This document shows positions 1-8,716 of a DNA stretch of 23,778 nucleotides, in pieces. Source of the stretch: JAVVHH01 sp032249615 (lineage in GTDB: Bacteria; Pseudomonadota; Alphaproteobacteria; Acetobacterales; Acetobacteraceae). The stretch lies in assembly GCA_032249615.1 (NCBI GenBank), contig JAVVHH010000056.1, forward strand, positions 1-23,778. The letters are read 5' to 3'. The notes under the pieces are model-generated. The model made no database searches, was not told where the DNA came from, and saw only the letters and a program-made list of their open reading frames with translations. A program made the position numbers and the translations under genes. Position 1 is the stretch's first letter, and each line of letters starts with the position of its first letter.

Positions 1-22
1 TTTCCTGCCGGGACCCCGTGGC

Positions 23-433
23 TTGGTAGCGACAAATCTGCAGCCTCTTCGGTGGCCGCCCAAAGATCCGGCAGACATTCTTGATTACCAATTTGACATC
101 GCGCCTGCACTGGCTGGAAACGATGGCGATAGTATTCAGACGATCGACGTCCTTATCAGCCCGGCCAATCAGGGCGATCTCAGCCTCGCTTCATCCGCGG
201 CAGACGGAACCCGCGCTGTCCTTTGGTTGCAAGGCGGCGTGGCTGGAAAGACCTATAACGTCACTGTCATGATCGGGACGGAGACGGGCCGCGTGATTTC
301 CCGCTCGATCTCGTTGCCGGTCATTGCGATGGCGGTGCAGACGGCCAGCAATCTGCCTCTGACAACTGAAAATGGTTCGGTGCTGGTCGATTCTGATGGC
401 AACGCGCTGATCCTCGGGGATGGCAGCTACTGA
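23..433 (+). CDS. Putative phage fiber-tail adaptor protein (left-edge gene)
   Basis: Small structural protein of about 136 residues beginning near a TTG at 23, with a weak GGGA about 9 bases upstream. The frame stays open to the left edge, so a start outside the window cannot be excluded. The N-terminal motif LRWPPKDPADILDYQFD resembles small proteins of alphaproteobacterial phages named fiber-tail adaptors, which start close to an 'LRWP.KDP.E.LDY' motif. The rest is a beta-rich single domain (residues about 25-105) and a short tail ending SDGNALILGDGSY. Its stop overlaps the start of the tailspike gene (TGATG), which fits a role in mounting the following fibers on the tail. The family assignment is from memory of motif and context, so it is only moderately sure. 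Confidence 0.55.
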   Translation: MVATNLQPLRWPPKDPADILDYQFDIAPALAGNDGDSIQTIDVLISPANQGDLSLASSAADGTRAVLWLQGGVAGKTYNVTVMIGTETGRVISRSISLPVIAMAVQTASNLPLTTENGSVLVDSDGNALILGDGSY

Positions 434-2952
434 TGCCGACGATCGATCAGCTTCAACCTGTTGTTGTCGCATCCGACGATGACCTTCTCCCGGTCAGCCA
501 AAGCGGAACCACTCGAAACGTTAGCCGCTCACAGCTTCTGGCCGGTACACAGCCGGCTCTCTCGCTTACGCCAGGTCTCATCGGGCGAGCATCGCCCGGG
601 CTTGGACCCCCTGAGGCTATTACGATCGGGAGCGGTCTCACACTCCAGCAGGGAACGCTGTCGGGATCACCGCGATACTCCGCCGCATCCCTCGTCCGAT
701 CCACAAGTGTCTCGCTGACTGACCTGGTTCCCACGTGGCAGAATGGCGAGGATCGTGCGATCAGCGTCCGCACTCTTCTGTCGGCCAGCGGCGCCGAGGT
801 TAGCTCCCAGATCGCCCGGGCCAGCGTGGGGTCGGCTCGGCGACTTGGCGACTGGCTGAGTGACGCCGTTCCGGTGGAAGCGTTCGGGGCCCACGGTGAC
901 GGCGTGACCGATGATACGACCGCGTTCAACGCAGCGATCGCCAGCGGGCGGCCGCTTCTGCTCGGACCGCGGGTCTACTGCATCAACGGGCAATGGGACG
1001 TTCAAGCGTCGTCTGTCCTCATTGGGACCGCCGGCCAGACCACTGTGCGCCGTATCTCGCAGGCGGGCGGTGGTGCCTGGATCAACGTCACTGCGCCAAA
1101 CTTCATAAGCGTTGGTGTGGTATTCGATGCGGGCAGCCTTCCTGGTGACAGCTGGGGAGTTATGATCGGTAAGACGTGTCGAGAGACAACGATCCGGGAC
1201 TGTCGCTTCGTTAATGCCACTGGGACCGCGCTCGGAAGCGGACTCATCATCCAGGCCCGCGATCGTGGGACGGATCACCGCGACAGCCATGCGATCACAA
1301 GCTGCGTGTTTCAGAACAATGAGCGGCATGGAGTTTGGGTGCAGGCTGTCTCGGGCGTGGTCATTTCAGACTGTGTCGCTTCGGACAATTCAGCGTTCGG
1401 CATCTGCTTAGATTTCAATGATCCCCTGTTCGCCCAGGCGGTGAGTCAGAGCCAAGTGATCAACTGCCGATGCTTTCGAAATTCTCGCGGCATTTCGATT
1501 GGGAACTACAACGAAACGAATGGCGAGCCACCCCGTTGGGGTCTAGACCATCCCGATGCGATCGATATCGTTGTTTCTGGTAACTGCTGTGCTGCCAACT
1601 CTGCCTACGGGATTGCCGTTTCAGGAAACCGCATCAACGTCTCCGACAACCAGATCATCATCGACGATGCTTCAGGATCTGCTTGTGGGATACTCTGTAA
1701 CGCAAGCATGACGACGATCGCCGAAAACACGGTAGTCGGCCCAGGCCAGTTCGGGATCGACGCCGGTGGATCTTCCTGCTTATGGCTGCAGTCCAATCTG
1801 ATTGTAAATTGTGCGATCGGGGTCAATGCAGGCGGTAGTAATCGCGTGCAGATCGCACGCAATAGGCTGGTCAGCAACAAACGAGCGATCACGATCTTCC
1901 AGATTGAAACCGACGGTGCGGGAAGGAATTTCGGCATATCGTGCCAAGATATCTGGATCGAAGACAACCTCATCAGCGTGGACGAGGGCGGCGGGGGTAT
2001 CTTCCTCTTCGATGGACCCGAGCGGATCTCGATCTCAGGCAATCGCTTCTTATCGTCCTTCGAGAGTGTTCTTCCCAATCTCTGCTGGGCCAAAACAGAC
2101 GCCGTGAACGTCCGCTCCAACAGCTGGAATGGACAAACGACAATCGATGTTGCTGGGGATACAAACGCCGGCGTGACCCGCCTTGTGCTCTCAGATGTTC
2201 TCGACGGTGCGGTCGTGGCTGCTTCAACAACCAAGGTCGACGCGATCCTCACGTCTCATCAGCTTGCCTTGGCAGGCCAAGTGAGTTTCGTGCGGGTGAC
2301 CAATGGAGGAAGCGGCTATAGTCAGGCGCGGGTACTGATCGCGGGCGCGGGGCAGGGAGCAAGTGCCGCGGTTTATCTTCGGGACGGTGTCGTGGTCGGC
2401 ATCGCGCTCGTGGCCGGCGGGAGCGGTTATGACCCGTCGACGACAAGCGCGGCTATTATCGGCGATGGCGCCGGCGCAGCGCTGCAGCCCTTTGTTGGGC
2501 TCCCCGTCCCGCGAGATCGTCGGGTCACTCTGCGTTGTTTGGGTTCCGTTCACCTCAGCCAAAGTATTGCCGCAGGAAACAATTGGAACTGGACCCGTTC
2601 CGACATCACCGCTGCCGCTGGCAGCGAGGTTGTCTTGCAGGGGATCGATGGCGCCTGGCAGGCAATGTCATTCGCAAACATCGATTATGTCCAGCCCGGA
2701 GGAGATGGCAGCGTCTCCCTCAGGAGTTCGAAAGGCGATCTTAGCCTCGTCCCCGGGAAGGGCGGCGGCGTTCGAGTACGCTCGGATGCCGAACAAGCCG
2801 GTTTCCTCACGTGTTTTGGGCGAGGCTCGCCGGAAGGCGTTCTCGCGGCGCCGCCTGGTTCCGATTTCCGGAATCTAGACGGCGGCGTCGGAACGACGCT
2901 CTGGCTCAAAAGAACGGGGAACGACAGCTCAGGCTGGTTTCCGATCGCGTAG
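433..2952 (+). CDS. Tailspike with right-handed beta-helix (pectate-lyase fold)
   Basis: 839-residue phage tail protein. Residues 1-75 (from MPTIDQL to an IGSGLTLQQGTLS motif) form an attachment module shared with the next fiber gene. At residues about 146-170 is VPVEAFGAHGDGVTDD, the typical opening of the Pectate_lyase_3 fold of phage tailspikes; short beta-strand rungs with many Asn, Gly and Cys residues continue to about residue 580. Residues about 616-690 hold two GGSGY-containing repeats, and the C terminus (PEGVLAAPPGSDFRNLDGG...GWFPIA) is a trimer-tip type ending common in fibers. The likely role is binding and possibly cleaving a surface polysaccharide at the virion tail. I could not identify catalytic residues, so an enzymatic activity is inferred from the fold. 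The start overlaps the upstream stop by one base (TGATG), suggesting coupled translation. Confidence 0.85.
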   Translation: MPTIDQLQPVVVASDDDLLPVSQSGTTRNVSRSQLLAGTQPALSLTPGLIGRASPGLGPPEAITIGSGLTLQQGTLSGSPRYSAASLVRSTSVSLTDLVPTWQNGEDRAISVRTLLSASGAEVSSQIARASVGSARRLGDWLSDAVPVEAFGAHGDGVTDDTTAFNAAIASGRPLLLGPRVYCINGQWDVQASSVLIGTAGQTTVRRISQAGGGAWINVTAPNFISVGVVFDAGSLPGDSWGVMIGKTCRETTIRDCRFVNATGTALGSGLIIQARDRGTDHRDSHAITSCVFQNNERHGVWVQAVSGVVISDCVASDNSAFGICLDFNDPLFAQAVSQSQVINCRCFRNSRGISIGNYNETNGEPPRWGLDHPDAIDIVVSGNCCAANSAYGIAVSGNRINVSDNQIIIDDASGSACGILCNASMTTIAENTVVGPGQFGIDAGGSSCLWLQSNLIVNCAIGVNAGGSNRVQIARNRLVSNKRAITIFQIETDGAGRNFGISCQDIWIEDNLISVDEGGGGIFLFDGPERISISGNRFLSSFESVLPNLCWAKTDAVNVRSNSWNGQTTIDVAGDTNAGVTRLVLSDVLDGAVVAASTTKVDAILTSHQLALAGQVSFVRVTNGGSGYSQARVLIAGAGQGASAAVYLRDGVVVGIALVAGGSGYDPSTTSAAIIGDGAGAALQPFVGLPVPRDRRVTLRCLGSVHLSQSIAAGNNWNWTRSDITAAAGSEVVLQGIDGAWQAMSFANIDYVQPGGDGSVSLRSSKGDLSLVPGKGGGVRVRSDAEQAGFLTCFGRGSPEGVLAAPPGSDFRNLDGGVGTTLWLKRTGNDSSGWFPIA

Positions 2953-2991
2953 CGGTCATCGCGAGGCGAAGAGCTTCTAACAATCGTCCGA

Positions 2992-3017
2992 GCGGAGACA
3001 CCCCTGTGTGCCTCCGC
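2992..3017 (+). promoter_or_regulatory. Intercistronic stem-loop between two tail fiber genes
   Basis: In the 100-base gap between the tailspike and the next fiber, GCGGAG pairs with CTCCGC. An inner ACAC/GTGT stem closes a CCCT loop, with a two-base GC bulge on the 3' side. No T tract follows, so it is not a typical intrinsic terminator. It could be an mRNA processing or stability element, or an attenuator within the late operon. The rest of this gap shows no clear promoter. Confidence 0.4.
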
Positions 3018-3052
3018 CGTCACCCGCCAGCCATGTTCACTGGAGTTTCGAC

Positions 3053-4777
3053 ATGCCAACGATCAAGCAGTTGCCGTCGGCAACGGCGGTGGGTGGGAGT
3101 GACTTGCTTCCCCTCAGTCAGAACGGCCTGACTCGCAGCACGACAGTAACGACTCTGCTCAACAACACGCAGCCGCTGCTGTCGCTGGCGCAGGGCACGC
3201 TGTTGGGCCGGGTCTCTGCCGGACTTGGGAGCCCTGAAGCGATCAGCATCGGTGCGGGCCTGGCACTACAAGCCGGAGCCTGCATCGCAAGCGGAACGGA
3301 TCACCTCAGCTATCCGCTTGAGCAAAGTCTGTCGCCCGGCGATGAACTGATCGTCAACAGCGCTGCTACTCCCAAGCGGCTTCCGGCCGTGAAGCTTCGT
3401 TCGCTTTTTACTGCCGGGTCCGGCGTGCAGATCGATGACACGGGGACCATCTCAGTCACGGCAGCAGCCTCGGGCGGCGGCAGCGGTGTCGCCGGGCCAA
3501 AGGGCGATACCGGTGCGCAAGGTCCCGCGGGTCAAGGCTTCACCTTCCGCGGTGTTTGGCAAGCCAACACCAGCTACTCCGCTTACGACGTTGTCACGTC
3601 CGGTGGCCAGACTTACGTGGCCGCTGTCTCGGTTCCCGCAGCGGCCACCTTCTCCGCAGCGTCCTGGGTTCTTGCGGCGGCGCAGGGAGCGGCAGGGAGC
3701 ACTGGTCCTGCCGGCGCAACCGGACCTGCTGGCCCCACCGTCCCAGCAACTGCCGCAATGGTTGGGGCCGTTAAGCCCGGAACCGGTCTGTCGGTCGCCG
3801 CCGACGGTACCCTGAACATCAGCAATGTCAGTCTGGCATCCATCGGGCAGGGCGGTGCCGCAGTCGGACAACTCCTGGGATGGAGCGGCACCGGATGGGC
3901 GCCGACGACGCCCGCCTCAGGGGTCAGCCTTACGGGAGCGGCGCCGATCACGGTCGCTTCCGGTGTGGTCAGTCTAGCCCAAAATGGCGCAACTTCCGGG
4001 AACGTCCTGACCTGGAGCGGTAGCGCGTGGGTGCCACAGGCGCCGTCCGCAACCGGCGCTGCCGTCGGAACCGCACTCCCCCTGAGCAACGGGGTCGCAA
4101 GTGCGGGCACCGCAACCGCAGCTTCCCGCGAGGACCATCGCCACCCGACAGATACGTCGCGCGCGCCACTCAGCAGCCCGGTCTTCGCAGGCTCAATCAC
4201 GCTGCCGAGTTGGACGACGGCAAACAGACCGGCTTCACCTGCTCCCGGCATGGAGGGTTACGCAACCGATACCGCACGGCGCGAGACCTATACCCCGGCC
4301 GGATGGGTGCAGTACGTCCGCGTAAGCGACCTGCCGAAGGTGAGCGGTCAGCTGATCGGCTCCACCTCGGTGGCGGGCACAACAACCTCGGTCGCAATCG
4401 GCTCAGGTCTGTCCCTGTTCGGTGGGATCCTGTCAGCAACGGGCGCACCCGTTGTCGCTTCGGTTACCGGCGTCACGATCGATGGCACTTCGACGGCAGC
4501 CAGCACTGCATCGCCATACCAGATGGCCACCGCCGATCGAGTGGTGGACGTCAATAAAACAGCCGGTGCGCAAACAAAAATTGTCCTTCCGCAAAGTCCA
4601 ACGCTGTGGGTTGACTACACGGTCATCGATGGCAAAGGAGATGCCGCCGTGAACAACATCACTCTTACTGCGGCTCAGGGCGGCACGATCAACGGACAGC
4701 CGACATTCGTGATGAATGCAAACAACGACGCCATCACGTTGCGAGCCATCAATGCGACGACGTGGAGGATTACCTAA
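3053..4777 (+). CDS. Modular phage tail fiber with collagen-like segments
   Basis: 574-residue tail fiber. The ATG at 3053 is chosen over an upstream GTG at 3008 because GGAG lies at good spacing and the resulting N terminus (MPTIKQLPSA) aligns with that of the preceding tailspike. In order: attachment module (1-80); short Gly-X-Y collagen-like runs (about 148-160 and 212-228); between them a small domain (about 163-208, FRGVWQANTSYSAYDVV...GQTYVA) like the carbohydrate-binding beta domains common in phage fibers; a GAVKPGTGLSVAADGTL element (about 238-254); a REDHRHPTDTSRAPLSSPVF motif typical of phage fibers; a WVQYVRV...IGSGLSLFGGILS module; and a C-terminal beta domain ending TTWRIT. The likely role is host-receptor binding. 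Its stop overlaps the next start (TAATG). Confidence 0.85.
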   Translation: MPTIKQLPSATAVGGSDLLPLSQNGLTRSTTVTTLLNNTQPLLSLAQGTLLGRVSAGLGSPEAISIGAGLALQAGACIASGTDHLSYPLEQSLSPGDELIVNSAATPKRLPAVKLRSLFTAGSGVQIDDTGTISVTAAASGGGSGVAGPKGDTGAQGPAGQGFTFRGVWQANTSYSAYDVVTSGGQTYVAAVSVPAAATFSAASWVLAAAQGAAGSTGPAGATGPAGPTVPATAAMVGAVKPGTGLSVAADGTLNISNVSLASIGQGGAAVGQLLGWSGTGWAPTTPASGVSLTGAAPITVASGVVSLAQNGATSGNVLTWSGSAWVPQAPSATGAAVGTALPLSNGVASAGTATAASREDHRHPTDTSRAPLSSPVFAGSITLPSWTTANRPASPAPGMEGYATDTARRETYTPAGWVQYVRVSDLPKVSGQLIGSTSVAGTTTSVAIGSGLSLFGGILSATGAPVVASVTGVTIDGTSTAASTASPYQMATADRVVDVNKTAGAQTKIVLPQSPTLWVDYTVIDGKGDAAVNNITLTAAQGGTINGQPTFVMNANNDAITLRAINATTWRIT

Positions 4778-6105
4778 TGAGCTATCGCCCGAATCAGCCG
4801 CTCGCGACAGCGACGACGACCCAGCCGGGTGTCATCAAGGTCGACGGAACGACCCTGACCGTCGCCGCCGACGCAACGGCCAGCGTGGTCGGGACAGCCG
4901 TTACCGCTTTGACCGACATCAGTTCGGGGTCACTCGGTGGCCCGGCGGCATCAGATGTCGATACCCTCAACCGCGGCGGCACCGACTACAAGACGACGCT
5001 CTCCGCTCGAGCCGCGTTCTTCCGCAAAACGCCGGCGGGAAGCCGGACGATTGCGTTGGTCTCCGGCGCGACGACGGCCACGCTGACGTCGACAGACAAT
5101 GACAAGCAGGTCGTTGTCTCCGGCGTCGCCGGTTCGCTCGCCGTGGACGGCACGATTGCAGACGGGTTTCGTTGTCTCGTCATTAATAAGACCTCCGGCA
5201 ACCTGGTCTACTCGGGGGTCAACGGGCTCGGCGGGCTTACCGCGCTGGCCGCGGGCAGTGCGGCCCAAATTTACATGGCAGCGTCGGCGACCGAAGCCAC
5301 TCAGGGAGGGGCCGCCTACACCCTACCGGCGGCAACGACCGCCGGGCTCGGCGGCATCAAGCCCGATGGTGTCTCCTTGTCGGTCGCCGCTGACGGGACT
5401 CTCTCGGTCATCACGACCACGACTCATGCACTACCACTGGGCCAAACGGTCGCTGGCGCAGACGAGATCGCGACTTACTCAAGTGCAACGAACAGCGACG
5501 TTCGCTACACGCTCTCGCAGATCAGTGCTTTCGCCCAGACGAACATACAGAGTTGGCCTCTTTCGGCCCGGCCCACGCCTTCGCAGGGACAATATGTCCT
5601 CGGCTACAACAGCACGGCCGGCCGCTTCGAGTTTTGGAACGGGTCCGCTTGGAACCAGCACGTCAGGGTGAACGAACTCGCGGGGACGGCCTCTCAGCTC
5701 TTTGGAGGCACCGGAACGAACGGGGTTGCGGCGGCGATAAACGTCGGCAGCGGGCTGCAGCTTTCCAACGCTGTACTGAGCACGACCGCCGCCGCGGTGC
5801 CGGTGATCACGGCGGCAGTCAGCGGTTCGTCCCAGGCGTTGTCGTTTCCCTCGTCAGGTAGCCGCGCCTACGATGTTACGCTCACGGCGAATTGCAGCTT
5901 CTCGCTCTCGGGCGGCGCGGCGGGAGAGTTGCAGACCGTGACACTCGTCGTGCGCGGTGGCGCGGGCGGATTTACGGCCGCCCTGCCTGCCAACGTCAAG
6001 TGGAAGGGCGGCGCTGCACCGACACTCGACACCTCAGCAAACTCTCTGAACGTCATAAGGTTCGTCACCTCGGACGGCGGAACGACTTACGCGGGCAACG
6101 TCTAA
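4777..6105 (+). CDS. Phage tail fiber protein, paralogous to the preceding fiber
   Basis: 442-residue fiber. ATG at 4777 is preferred over the in-frame GTG at 4762: GGAGG at about 4764-4768 is well spaced for it, and the ATG overlaps the upstream stop by one base. Two copies of a short beta motif are seen (GVIKVDGTTLTVAADAT near the N terminus and GGIKPDGVSLSVAADGTLS at about residue 195), the same element that occurs once in the upstream fiber. The segment WNQHVRVNEL...NVGSGLQLSNAVLST matches a segment of the upstream fiber. The C-terminal domain (AALPANVKWKGGAAPTLDTS...GGTTYAGNV) is a widespread phage fiber ending. It is probably a shaft or receptor-binding subunit made together with its neighbour; the exact receptor is unknown. 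Confidence 0.8.
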   Translation: MSYRPNQPLATATTTQPGVIKVDGTTLTVAADATASVVGTAVTALTDISSGSLGGPAASDVDTLNRGGTDYKTTLSARAAFFRKTPAGSRTIALVSGATTATLTSTDNDKQVVVSGVAGSLAVDGTIADGFRCLVINKTSGNLVYSGVNGLGGLTALAAGSAAQIYMAASATEATQGGAAYTLPAATTAGLGGIKPDGVSLSVAADGTLSVITTTTHALPLGQTVAGADEIATYSSATNSDVRYTLSQISAFAQTNIQSWPLSARPTPSQGQYVLGYNSTAGRFEFWNGSAWNQHVRVNELAGTASQLFGGTGTNGVAAAINVGSGLQLSNAVLSTTAAAVPVITAAVSGSSQALSFPSSGSRAYDVTLTANCSFSLSGGAAGELQTVTLVVRGGAGGFTAALPANVKWKGGAAPTLDTSANSLNVIRFVTSDGGTTYAGNV

Positions 6106-6122
6106 TTTCCGGAGGTTAGCTC

Positions 6123-8699
6123 ATGCCCACCTTAGCGCGGCGGCGTCTCAATGGCACGCCGATGGCCGCTCTGGCGCCCACCGGCTCTGCGCCCAGCCGG
6201 GTCAGCAATCTGGCGGCAGCGACGTCCACGTCCAATTCAATTCCGGTGACCTATGGTGGCGCCTCAGGGACCGCCCCGATCAACTATTCAGGCTTTGTGG
6301 CCGCCCATGGCACCTCAGCGTGGACCCAGAATAGCGGCAGCTTCTCCGACACGGGCGGGACGTTCGTTGGTCTTGCAAGTGGTTCTGCGTACGACTGTCG
6401 CATCGTGGCTTCTAACGCTTTCGGCACAAGCTCGACCGACCTGCTGACAGGAACCAGTACCCTCTCGAGCGCGGCGACTAGTTTCACAGTCTCGCTCAGC
6501 CGCTCGAGCGGTCCTGCGGGAACGCCGGTTACGTTGACGGTAACTCCGGTTTCCGCTGCTTGGCCACCGGGTCAGGTGGTCTCGCCGACCGTCTCCGGGC
6601 TTGCAGGTTCCTTTGACAATTCGAGCTTGGTCGGTTCGGGCGTGACTCCGTTGGTGTTCACTTTCACCCCGATCAGCGTCGCCGCTCAGGCCGGCAGCTT
6701 TGCGGCGACTGCGGCAGGGATGGCGAACTCCTCTGGGGCGCAGGGCTACACGGTGAGCGCCAGCGCGACGTCTGTCGTCGCGAACCGGTATGACATGATC
6801 CTAAGCACCAGCGCTGTTGCCGCCGGGTCGGCGGTGCAGGTCAGTGTCTATCCCAACGCATCTTTCCCGTCGGGCACAATCACCCTCTCCGGCACCAACG
6901 GCACATTCTCGCCAAGCCCAACGATCACACTGACCCGAAGCTCTACCGCACCCGTGACGGTGACCTACACGCCGGCCAGCGCCGGCGAGCATTCGATCGC
7001 TTCGACGAACTCGTCAGGCCTCTACAACCCCTATCCAGCGCCGCTTAACGTCTTCTCCGGCGCCTCGGGTGTGCCTCAATCCCTCGCCGTGTCGCTCACA
7101 CGGAGCGACATGGTGACCTATCAGCGTGACGCGCCCAGCGGCAATCCAAGCGGCTTCTCGCTGCCCTGGTCCAAGGGTTGGGGCGAGGTTTGGTTGAACG
7201 TCACCGCGATCGCGGGACCGACGAACGGACTCTGGGTTCGCCTCTACGATGCGTTGTCTGGCGGCGCTTCAGCAGCCGCCGGTTCAGGTGCCGCACTGCA
7301 TCCGAGCCCGGTCCAGGTCTACGGTTCGATCGCCGGAGCCACCGTCGCCCGGTTCCTGCTCCCCGCCGGTCCCTACATCTACTACGCCGATGTTGCGACC
7401 GATGCCGCGTTCACCAATCCCGTGCGGATCGCTCAGCGCTTCCGTGTGGGCGTCGTGTTGGGGCTGTTCACTCGCTCGTTCGAGTGCGGCCTCGTGCGAG
7501 AGTGGGCGGACGGTGGAACATCATTCTCTCCTGTCTATACCAAAACAGCATCATGGGTCTCTCAAGATCACCGCTACGGGGCCTGGGGCGCAAACTGGTT
7601 TTTGCAAGACGGTGGCATGAATACTTATGCCTACGAGCAGGGCGAACACACAAGCTTGGCCGCTGAAGAGTTCGGGCGGCTTATCGAGGCGCAGCTTGGG
7701 GTGTGCGTTGGTATCACCGGCAGCGCCGAGGCGGGCGGAGACTTTGACGCTTGCGTCAACCACGACGGTTCTCTCTCGGACGGCTTCGCCGGAACCGTCG
7801 GCGCCAGTGTTGGGAATAAATTCAGATACTTTTGGGGGGCTCACAGCGGGTGGCAAGCCGTTGATCCCGCCTACCCGACCGAGACGCACGCCGAGGTCCG
7901 CACCCGCATCTTCGCGGCAGCCGACTATATCGCCCGGCACTATCCAGCGTGTGCTGTCATCGGCTGGACCCAGGGTGCTTCTGGTCAGTTCGGCAGCGAT
8001 GGCTCGCGTGCGACCGGCTACACCCGCAACACGCTGATCGTCCTGAACGAGCTAGAGCCAGGCAATGCTATGGTCGTTTCCAAGGAAAGCTATCTCTGGA
8101 ACGAGTATGTCAATAGCCACGCAAGCATGGGTGCGCGGATCGACTATGCTAGGCCTAGCTTTCGAAAGCTCATGGCCGCAGAGCTTGCGGTCATGGGCGG
8201 CTTGCAGACCGCCGCACGCGGTCCCAAGCTCGCTTCTACCGGAACCCTCAATACCACAGCGCGGACCATCACCATCCCGTTCACCCTGGGAGCGGGCACT
8301 AGCCTACTCGCTGTTGGGGCGACCTATTCGAACCCAACTGTTGCCTACAACACAGCCACCGCTGCTGAGATAGCGGGTTTATTCTCCGTTTACTTACCGG
8401 GCTTGTCTCAGGATACCGGAAAGGCAGTCAAAATCGACGGCGCAATTGTAGACAATACAGCTAAGACCGTCACGCTTACGCTCACTGGCACGAGCGGGAT
8501 CACCTTCGCAGACGGCACAACGGCGGCGATGCCGAGTGGTTTCTCAGTCTGCTACGCGGCTGACTTCGGGGCTTCCAACGGAGCCATCGTCCCGGGCTCA
8601 GGGCGTTCGGCCATGCTGGCCGACGACCGCATCGGCAATGGCATCCCCTACGGCTGGCACATGCTGCCCGCCCTCGACCTCGCGATTTCAGCAGGCTGA
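6123..8699 (+). CDS. Large tail protein with FN3/Ig-like domains and putative SGNH esterase region
   Basis: 858 residues, preceded by a strong GGAGG. The N terminus MPTLARRRLNGTP resembles that of the 905-residue protein further downstream. Residues about 23-110 look like a fibronectin type III domain, and about 120-310 like two or three Ig-like beta domains. From about residue 320 the protein resembles SGNH hydrolases of the sialate O-acetylesterase type: LGVCVGITGSAEAGG at about 525-540 (compare LG.PVG.I..A.GG), WTQGASG at about 613 where the family often has W.QGES, and a C-terminal NGIPYGWHMLPALDLAI segment like the usual end of these esterases. A tail-borne deacetylase acting on acetylated polysaccharide is therefore possible. 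The nucleophile and the Asp-His pair cannot be assigned by eye, and the altered QGES-like motif leaves open an inactive, binding-only domain. Confidence 0.6.
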   Translation: MPTLARRRLNGTPMAALAPTGSAPSRVSNLAAATSTSNSIPVTYGGASGTAPINYSGFVAAHGTSAWTQNSGSFSDTGGTFVGLASGSAYDCRIVASNAFGTSSTDLLTGTSTLSSAATSFTVSLSRSSGPAGTPVTLTVTPVSAAWPPGQVVSPTVSGLAGSFDNSSLVGSGVTPLVFTFTPISVAAQAGSFAATAAGMANSSGAQGYTVSASATSVVANRYDMILSTSAVAAGSAVQVSVYPNASFPSGTITLSGTNGTFSPSPTITLTRSSTAPVTVTYTPASAGEHSIASTNSSGLYNPYPAPLNVFSGASGVPQSLAVSLTRSDMVTYQRDAPSGNPSGFSLPWSKGWGEVWLNVTAIAGPTNGLWVRLYDALSGGASAAAGSGAALHPSPVQVYGSIAGATVARFLLPAGPYIYYADVATDAAFTNPVRIAQRFRVGVVLGLFTRSFECGLVREWADGGTSFSPVYTKTASWVSQDHRYGAWGANWFLQDGGMNTYAYEQGEHTSLAAEEFGRLIEAQLGVCVGITGSAEAGGDFDACVNHDGSLSDGFAGTVGASVGNKFRYFWGAHSGWQAVDPAYPTETHAEVRTRIFAAADYIARHYPACAVIGWTQGASGQFGSDGSRATGYTRNTLIVLNELEPGNAMVVSKESYLWNEYVNSHASMGARIDYARPSFRKLMAAELAVMGGLQTAARGPKLASTGTLNTTARTITIPFTLGAGTSLLAVGATYSNPTVAYNTATAAEIAGLFSVYLPGLSQDTGKAVKIDGAIVDNTAKTVTLTLTGTSGITFADGTTAAMPSGFSVCYAADFGASNGAIVPGSGRSAMLADDRIGNGIPYGWHMLPALDLAISAG

Positions 8700-8716
8700 G
8701 AAAGGAAATAAAACCA

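Noticed and set aside
3008..3052. GTG start at 3008 for the first modular fiber
   Set aside because: The start lies inside the stem-loop and lacks a ribosome site, while ATG 3053 has one and aligns with the paralogous N terminus.
3494..3740. Collagen-like Gly-X-Y runs considered as a true collagen domain
   Set aside because: Only about four and six triplets are present, which is a common short linker or trimerising element in phage fibers.
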